NCBI RefSeq assembly: GCF_000384315.1
Contig: NZ_ARVW01000001.1
Coordinates: 3,658,157-3,722,156 of the forward strand
Direction of reading: 5' to 3'
Source: Amycolatopsis nigrescens CSC17Ta-90
GTDB taxonomy: Bacteria > Actinomycetota > Actinomycetes > Mycobacteriales > Pseudonocardiaceae
Length of the DNA stretch: 64,000 nucleotides
Numbering within the stretch: the stretch's first letter is position 1; every line of letters begins with the position of its first letter. The notes beneath the pieces were generated by a model. The model was not told the DNA's origin, ran no database searches, and was given only the letters and a program-made list of their open reading frames with translations. The position numbers and the translations under genes were made by a program. Positions 59,074-64,000 of the stretch are shown here, in pieces.

Positions 59074-60096
59074 ATGGAGCCGGAATGGGCCGCGGCCGCC
59101 GAACGAGCGGTTCGCGGCAGGCATTTGCGCCGTGTCTGGGCCTTGCCCGGTACGGCGCTCGGTCGCAGCGGCTGGCCGCCCACCCCCGGCCAGCGGCTGC
59201 ACCGTCACTGGAATTACTGGTGGCAAGCGCATTTGCTGGACTGCCTCGTCGACGCGCAGCTGCGCGCCCCGGAGCCTGCGCGGGCCCTGCTGATCGAGCG
59301 GTTCGTGAAATCGGTGCTGCGGCGCAACTTCGGCAAGTGGACCAACGACTACTACGACGACATCGCCTGGCTCGGCCTGGCGTTGGACCGCGCCGGCAAG
59401 GTGACCGGCCTGCCCGTGGACGAGCCCGTGTCGGTGATCCTGGCGCAACTGCGCGAAGGCTGGACGGAGGACGCGGGCGGCGGCATCTGGTGGCGGCGCG
59501 GGGACGAGTTCAAGAACGCGCCGGCGAACGGGCCCGCCGCGATCCTGCACGCACGCCGCGGCGAAACCGGGCGGGCCGCGGAACTGCTCGAATGGATGGA
59601 GACGCGGCTGGTCGACCCGGACACCGGGCTGGTCTGGGACGGCTTCCGGGTGGACACCGGCGAACTGGTGAAGCTCGTCTACACCTACTGCCAAGGTGTC
59701 TTCCTCGGCGCCTGCCTAGATCTGTCCGAAGTGGACTCCGCGCTCCGGACCATCCGCGCGGTGGTCGCGCACTGCGCGCCGGCCGGGGTGCTGCGCGGCC
59801 AGGGCGGCGGGGACGGCGGGCTGTTCGCCGGGATACTGGCCCGATATCTGGCACTGGCCGTGCACCGGCTGCCGCCGTGCCCGGAGGCGACGGCCGCGCG
59901 TTCGGTGGTGCTGAACTCGGCCGAAGCCTGCTGGCGCAGCGCCATGGTGGCCCCGCACGGCCCACTCTTCAGTCCAGAATGGACAGTAAAGGCCCCCATC
60001 TTGCCCTTACCCCAAGGCCATCCCGCCCGCGACCTTTCCGTCCAGGTCGGCGCCTGGCTCCTGCTCGAAGCCGCGCACACCCTAACCGGCAAATAG
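59074..60096 (+). CDS. Glycoside hydrolase family 76 protein (alpha-1,6-mannanase-like)
   Basis: The 340-residue protein matches GH76: HWNYWWQAHLLDCLVDAQL, the catalytic D-D pair in YYDDIAWLGLAL, WWRRGDEFKNAPANGPAAIL and VYTYCQGVFLGACL. GH76 enzymes cleave alpha-1,6-mannan such as that of actinobacterial or fungal cell walls. No signal peptide was seen, so it may act in the cytoplasm. ATG 59074. The last residues Gly-Lys and the stop are provided by a palindrome. Confidence 0.85.
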   Translation: MEPEWAAAAERAVRGRHLRRVWALPGTALGRSGWPPTPGQRLHRHWNYWWQAHLLDCLVDAQLRAPEPARALLIERFVKSVLRRNFGKWTNDYYDDIAWLGLALDRAGKVTGLPVDEPVSVILAQLREGWTEDAGGGIWWRRGDEFKNAPANGPAAILHARRGETGRAAELLEWMETRLVDPDTGLVWDGFRVDTGELVKLVYTYCQGVFLGACLDLSEVDSALRTIRAVVAHCAPAGVLRGQGGGDGGLFAGILARYLALAVHRLPPCPEATAARSVVLNSAEACWRSAMVAPHGPLFSPEWTVKAPILPLPQGHPARDLSVQVGAWLLLEAAHTLTGK

Positions 60097-60111
60097 CCGG
60101 CTATTTGCCGG
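60086..60111. terminator. Perfect 26-bp palindrome spanning two convergent stop codons (family C)
   Basis: CCGGCAAATAGCC followed by its exact reverse complement. TAG at 60094-60096 ends the GH76 gene and TAG on the other strand (60101-60103) ends the lacI-like gene; both proteins end Gly-Lys. Confidence 0.85.
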
Positions 60112-61132
60112 GTGGTGGGCAGCCGCAGGAGGAGCGGTGGCGCAGAGAAGGGGGCAAGCGGACGGTCTCCGGTTTGCGGTCCGGGTCGGCGATTCTGGCC
60201 AGCAGCAGCCGGACGGCCTGCCGCCCGATGGCCTCGATCGGCTGCGCCATCGTGGTCAGCGGCGGATCCACCAGATCGGCCCATTCCACGTCGTCGTATA
60301 CCACCACCGGCAGGTCCCGGCCGATCCGCAGTTCGCGGCGGCGGGCCTCGTGCAGCACGCCGACCATCATGCTGTCGTTCGCCACCACCAGCGCGGTCGG
60401 CGGGTCGAGCTGGGCCAGCAGGGTGCGCAGCGCCTCGACCCCGCCCTCCCGCGAAGAATGCCCGCAGGCCACCAGTTCGGGTGTCCAGGACAGCCCGGCC
60501 CTGCCGAGGCCGAGCCGGTAGCCGAGGGTGCGCTCCTCGCTGGTGCTGAGCCCGGCCGCGCCGCTGATCAGGCCGATCCGCCGGTGCCCGAGCGACGCGA
60601 GGTGCTCGGTCAGCGCCGAGGTGGACTGGATGTTCTCCACCCCGACCTGGTCCACGTCGCCGCGGGTGGCCAGCCGGTCCATCAGCACGGTCGGCACGCC
60701 CAGCGAAACCAGCTCGCTGATCACCGCTCCGTCGCCCGGCGCCGGGGTGAGCAGCATGCCTTCCACCCGGCGCGAACGCAGGGTGCGCACGGTGTCCTGT
60801 TCGGTGGCGACGGTGTCGTGCGTGTCGGCGAGCAGCACGGTGTAGCCGGCTTCGGCGGCTTCGCGTTCGATGGCCTGGATCAGCATCGCGAAGTACGGGT
60901 TCGCCAGCAGGGAGATGGCCACCCCGATCGAGCGGGTGCCGCCGGTGACCAGCGAGCGCGCGATCGCGTCCCCGGTGTAGCCGGTCTGCTCGACCGCGGC
61001 CAGCACCGCCGCCCTGGTTTCCGGGGCGACCGCGCGGGTCCCGTTGACCACGTGTGAGACGGTGGTGATCGAAACCCCGGCTATCTCGGCGATGTCGCGC
61101 TGGGTCGGGCGCGAGGATCTCGGCTGTGGCAA
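60101..61132 (-). CDS. LacI family transcriptional regulator of the sugar transporter
   Basis: The 343-residue protein has the LacI headpiece (TQRDIAEIAGVSITTVSHVV, NGTRAVAPETRAAVLAAV) and a periplasmic-binding-like effector domain. It is divergent from the FrcBCA-like operon and faces a 28-bp palindromic operator. TTG 61132 was chosen because GGGGGA lies 7 nt upstream; GTG 61162 borders the operator and lacks an RBS. The C-terminus (CGCPPPGK) is encoded in part by the shared palindrome. Confidence 0.88.
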   Translation of the reverse strand: MPQPRSSRPTQRDIAEIAGVSITTVSHVVNGTRAVAPETRAAVLAAVEQTGYTGDAIARSLVTGGTRSIGVAISLLANPYFAMLIQAIEREAAEAGYTVLLADTHDTVATEQDTVRTLRSRRVEGMLLTPAPGDGAVISELVSLGVPTVLMDRLATRGDVDQVGVENIQSTSALTEHLASLGHRRIGLISGAAGLSTSEERTLGYRLGLGRAGLSWTPELVACGHSSREGGVEALRTLLAQLDPPTALVVANDSMMVGVLHEARRRELRIGRDLPVVVYDDVEWADLVDPPLTTMAQPIEAIGRQAVRLLLARIADPDRKPETVRLPPSLRHRSSCGCPPPGK

Positions 61133-61162
61133 GGCGTCCCCCGAGCGTCGCGGATGGTTCAC

Positions 61163-61190
61163 TCGCAAGCGTTTGCGCAAACGCTTGCGA
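61163..61190. promoter_or_regulatory. 28-bp perfect palindrome, LacI-family operator
   Basis: Each half contains a CGCAARCGYTTGCG-type site: CGCAAGCGTTTGCG and CGCAAACGCTTGCG overlap at the centre TTTGCGCAAA. It lies 30 bp from the lacI-like start and about 63 bp from the transporter start, so it probably controls both. Confidence 0.85.
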
Positions 61191-61252
61191 GATCAGCATA
61201 GGCGTGTCTACCTTCCGGGGCATCGTCGGCTCCAGCGGCACGCGGAGGGAAC

Positions 61253-62281
61253 ATGAGACAGCGACGTCTCAACCGGAGTTTCAAGATCGGCACGGCCGGC
61301 CTGGCCGCCGTGCTGGCGTTGACCGGCTGCACGGTGGAACGCCACTGGGGTGGCGGCACCACCGCCGGTGGCGGCAAGGCCAGCGTCGGCCTGGTCACCA
61401 AGACCGATACCAACCCCTATTTCGTCGAGCTGCGCAACGCGGCCAGTGCCGCCGCGCAGTCACTCGGCGCGGACTTCCACGCGCTCGCCGGTCAGTTCGA
61501 CGGGGACAACGACGGCCAGGTCCGGGCCATCGAGAACCTGATGCAGCAGGGCGCGAACACCATCCTGATCACGCCGAGCTCGTCCACCGGGGTGCTGGAC
61601 GCGATCAAGCGGGCCCGCGAGGCCGGGGTGCTGGTGCTCGCGCTGGACACCGCGACCGAGCCGGCGGAGGCGGTGGACGCCACCATCGCCACCGACAACG
61701 TCGAGGCCGGCCGTCAGCAGGGCGCCTACGTCAAGGCGGCGCTGGCCGGTGCCGCACCGAAGCTGCTGATGGTGGACGGCACCGCGGGCAGCACGGTGGA
61801 CACCCAGCGCCACAGCGGTTTCCTCAAGGGCATCGGGCTGGCCGACGACGCGCCGCAGATCCTCGGCCGCACCCCGGCCAACGGCGACCAGAGCCTGGCG
61901 CAGCAGGGCGTGGAGAACCTGTTGCAGCGCACCACCGACATCAACGCGGTGTACACCATGAACGAGCCGATGGGCCGTGGTGCCTACGCCGCGCTGCAGG
62001 CCCGCGGCCTGGTGGACCGGGTGGCGATGGGCTCGATCGACGGCGGCTGCGAAGGCGTGCAGAACGTCAAGGACGGCGAGTACGCGGCGACCGTCATGCA
62101 GTTCCCGAAGAAGATGGCCGAGCAGGGGGTGGCCGCGGCGGTCGACTACGCCAAGACCGGCAAGAAGCCGGCCGGGTTCGTGAACACCGGGTCCGTGGTG
62201 ATCAGCGACCGGCCGGTGCCGGGCCTGGAGAGCCAGAACACCGACTGGGGACTGCAGAACTGCTGGGGGGACCGGAAATGA
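61253..62281 (+). CDS. Sugar ABC transporter substrate-binding lipoprotein (FrcB-like)
   Basis: The 342-residue protein has a lipoprotein signal (AAVLALTGC) and a ribose-binding-type fold: VGLVTKTDTNPYFVELRNAA, IENLMQQGANTILITPSSST, TIATDNVEAGRQQGAYVKAA and GSIDGGCEGVQNVKDGEYAA. Family members bind fructose, ribose or similar monosaccharides. It is the first gene of the operon; the permease start overlaps its stop. Confidence 0.88.
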   Translation: MRQRRLNRSFKIGTAGLAAVLALTGCTVERHWGGGTTAGGGKASVGLVTKTDTNPYFVELRNAASAAAQSLGADFHALAGQFDGDNDGQVRAIENLMQQGANTILITPSSSTGVLDAIKRAREAGVLVLALDTATEPAEAVDATIATDNVEAGRQQGAYVKAALAGAAPKLLMVDGTAGSTVDTQRHSGFLKGIGLADDAPQILGRTPANGDQSLAQQGVENLLQRTTDINAVYTMNEPMGRGAYAALQARGLVDRVAMGSIDGGCEGVQNVKDGEYAATVMQFPKKMAEQGVAAAVDYAKTGKKPAGFVNTGSVVISDRPVPGLESQNTDWGLQNCWGDRK

Positions 62282-63276
62282 CATCCGCAACCGCGACCAA
62301 AACCGCGCCGCTCGACGAAAAGCCGAGCGTCGGCGAGCTTTTCCTGCGCGCCCCCGCCGTCGGCCCCGCGCTGGCGCTGCTGGTGGCCATCCTGGTGTTC
62401 GCCTTCTCCACCGACACCTTTCTCAACCTGGACAACCTTTCCCTGGTGGTGCAGCAGTCGCTGGTGATCGGCACGCTGGCGCTCGGCCAGACGCTGATCA
62501 TCCTGACCTCCGGGATCGACCTGGCCAACGCGGCCGCGATGGTGCTCGGCACCCTGCTGATGGCGAAGCTGTTCGTCGGCGGGGTGGACGGGATCTTCGC
62601 GCTGCTGCTTGGCATCGCGGCCACCGCGGTGCTCGGCGCGGTCACCGGCTCGCTGGTCACCAGGATCAAGCTGCCGCCGTTCATCGTCACGCTCGGCATG
62701 CTGACCATGCTCACCGCCACCGCGAAACTGGTCGCCGGTGGACAGGGCGTGCAGATCGACAGCGGGCTGCTCACCTGGCTGGGGACTCGGCGTTACCTGT
62801 TCGGCGGCATCCCGGTCACCTACGGCATGACGCTGGCGCTGCTGATGTACCTCGGCATGTGGTACGCGCTGACCAAGACCGCGTGGGGCAAGCACGTCTA
62901 CGCCGTCGGCAACGCGCCGGAGTCCGCGCGGCTGTCCGGGATCAAGGTCAACCGGACCATTCTTTCGGTGTATGTGACCGCCGGGGTGATCTTCGGGATC
63001 GCTGCCTGGCAGGCGCTGGGCCGGGTGCCCAACGCCGACCCGAACGCCTTCCAGCTCGGCAACCTGGACTCGATCACCGCCGTGGTGCTCGGCGGCACCA
63101 GCCTGTTCGGCGGCCGCGGCTCGGTGATCGGCACCATGCTGGGCGCGCTGGTGGTGGCCGTGCTCCGGTCCGGGCTGACCCAGCTCGGCGTGGACGCGCT
63201 GTACCAGGACGTGGCCACCGGCGCGCTGGTGATCGCCGCGGTGGCGGTGGACCGTTTGGCGAGGAGGAAGTCGTGA
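62278..63276 (+). CDS. Sugar ABC transporter permease (FrcC/RbsC-like)
   Basis: The 332-residue protein has about ten membrane segments and the family signatures GQTLIILTSGIDLANAAAMV, KLPPFIVTLGMLTMLTATAK, GNAPESARLSGIKVNR (EAA-like loop) and VLGGTSLFGGRGSVIGTMLG. Forms a homodimer channel with the ATPase encoded next. ATGA overlap with the binding-protein gene, GTGA overlap with the ATPase gene. Confidence 0.9.
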   Translation: MTSATATKTAPLDEKPSVGELFLRAPAVGPALALLVAILVFAFSTDTFLNLDNLSLVVQQSLVIGTLALGQTLIILTSGIDLANAAAMVLGTLLMAKLFVGGVDGIFALLLGIAATAVLGAVTGSLVTRIKLPPFIVTLGMLTMLTATAKLVAGGQGVQIDSGLLTWLGTRRYLFGGIPVTYGMTLALLMYLGMWYALTKTAWGKHVYAVGNAPESARLSGIKVNRTILSVYVTAGVIFGIAAWQALGRVPNADPNAFQLGNLDSITAVVLGGTSLFGGRGSVIGTMLGALVVAVLRSGLTQLGVDALYQDVATGALVIAAVAVDRLARRKS

Positions 63277-64000
63277 CCGAAGCAGCGAAGCCCACCCTGG
63301 CGGCCCGCGGGCTGGTCAAGCGCTACGGCCGGGTCACCGCGCTGGACGGCGCCGACTTCGACCTGTACCCGGGCGAGGTGCTGGCCGTGGTCGGCGACAA
63401 CGGCGCCGGCAAGTCCAGCCTGATCAAGGCGCTGTCCGGGGCGCTGGTGCCGGACGCGGGCGAGATCGAGGTGGACGGCGAGACCGTGCACTTCCGCACC
63501 CCGATCGACGCCCGGCGCTACGGGATCGAGACGGTCTACCAGGACCTCGCCGTCGCGCCCGCACTGGACATCGCCACGAACATGTTCCTGGGCAGGGAAA
63601 AGCGGCGCACCGGACCGCTCGGCCTTGTCCGCAAGCTGGACACCGCCGCGATGCGGGCCGAGGCGCAGCGGGTGCTGGACGAGCTGGGCATCAAGGTCAA
63701 GTCGATCACCCAGCCGGTGGAGACGTTGTCCGGTGGGCAACGTCAGGGCGTCGCGGTGGCGCGGGCCGCCGCGTTCGGCACCAAGGCGGTGATCATGGAC
63801 GAGCCGACTGCCGCGCTCGGTGTCGCCGAGTCCGGCAAGGTGCTCGCGCTGATCGACCGGATCCGCGCCCGCGGCCTGCCGGTGGTGCTGATCAGCCACA
63901 ACATGCCGCACGTGTTCGACATCGCGGACCGGATCCACGTGCACCGGCTCGGCCGGCGCGCTGCCGTGGTCACGCCGGAGACGCACAGCATGAACCAGGT
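63273..64000 (+). CDS. Sugar ABC transporter ATP-binding protein (FrcA-like), 3' truncated by window
   Basis: The frame runs open to the window end (about 242 residues). Walker A VGDNGAGKSSLIKAL, Q-loop VYQDLAVAP, signature ETLSGGQRQGVAVARA, Walker B KAVIMDEPTAALG and H-loop VLISHNMPHVF are all present. The late NMPHVFDIADRIHVHRLGRR segment is typical of FrcA, the single-domain ATPase of fructose/ribose importers. GTG 63273 overlaps the permease stop. Confidence 0.88.
   Translation, partial: MTEAAKPTLAARGLVKRYGRVTALDGADFDLYPGEVLAVVGDNGAGKSSLIKALSGALVPDAGEIEVDGETVHFRTPIDARRYGIETVYQDLAVAPALDIATNMFLGREKRRTGPLGLVRKLDTAAMRAEAQRVLDELGIKVKSITQPVETLSGGQRQGVAVARAAAFGTKAVIMDEPTAALGVAESGKVLALIDRIRARGLPVVLISHNMPHVFDIADRIHVHRLGRRAAVVTPETHSMNQ

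Noticed and set aside
56880..64000. Molybdopterin enzyme, GH76 and sugar transporter as one catabolic cluster
   Set aside because: Each has its own operator (59032 and 61163) and a terminator palindrome separates GH76 from lacI; common control is not supported.

Overview
The window is high-GC actinobacterial DNA. HspR-type heat-shock control, a FadE5-like acyl-CoA dehydrogenase, an EtfD-like iron-sulfur reductase, an actinobacterial flavohemoglobin, a DUF742 protein and many GTG/TTG starts point to the Pseudonocardiaceae, most plausibly Amycolatopsis or a close relative. The genus is inferred; no rRNA is present. It looks like ordinary chromosome with one small island of foreign DNA, not a biosynthetic cluster.

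Layout. 0-5.7 kb: the 3' part of an NHL-repeat gene, a divergent GroES-like gene, a VanW protein, an LRR protein and small secreted, membrane and SRPBCC proteins. 5.8-15.3 kb: FadE5-like dehydrogenase, LuxR regulator, Mug glycosylase, VOC protein, VanZ, GNAT, a secreted 5'-nucleotidase, TetR, YjbR and a frameshifted membrane pseudogene. 15.4-17.9 kb: an accessory island with an orphan MafI-like immunity gene, an AT-rich NDT/TIR-like gene and an integrase relic, ending at tRNA-Gly(CCC). 18-28 kb: MpaB-like oxygenase, dcd, CocE-like hydrolase, CAP protein, a TetR-acyl-CoA dehydrogenase-two enoyl-CoA hydratase operon, CDF transporter and DUF742. 28.6-34 kb: EtfD-like reductase, TetR, PEBP protein and a tandem DUF4097 pair. 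34-47 kb: dnaK-grpE-dnaJ-hspR, dienelactone hydrolase, flavohemoglobin, a marR-MFS pair, a P-loop kinase and clpB. 47-51 kb: a conserved membrane protein, a large secreted protein of unknown function, SDR, pyrE and CsbD. 51-55.4 kb: an ECF sigma operon with four Asp23-domain proteins and their membrane partners. 55.6-64 kb: DUF2784, TrmH methyltransferase, molybdopterin oxidoreductase, GH76 and a LacI-controlled FrcBCA-like sugar ABC transporter cut by the window edge.

How it works together. HAIR operators stand before both dnaK and clpB, so HspR, made from the dnaK operon, probably controls both chaperone loci. A FadE5-like dehydrogenase, an AidB-like dehydrogenase, enoyl-CoA hydratases and the EtfD-like reductase suggest linked fatty-acid oxidation and electron transfer. 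The fadE5-like and etfD-like promoters share a TTAC-N6-GTAA motif. The Asp23 operon looks like a self-regulated envelope-stress module, with a zinc-finger/Asp23 fusion in the anti-sigma position.

Most unusual are the intergenic repeats. A dispersed element of 110-111 nt occurs three times (13245, 38384 and 43389), each time between convergent genes and each time ending in an inverted pair of TTGTCCACA-like DnaA boxes 12 nt apart. Several unrelated palindrome families also occupy convergent gene ends and supply stop codons, and even the last amino acids, to the genes on both sides. One family gives four unrelated proteins the same C-terminal Gly-Lys-stop. These repeats and the 2-kb island are the best candidates for something undescribed.
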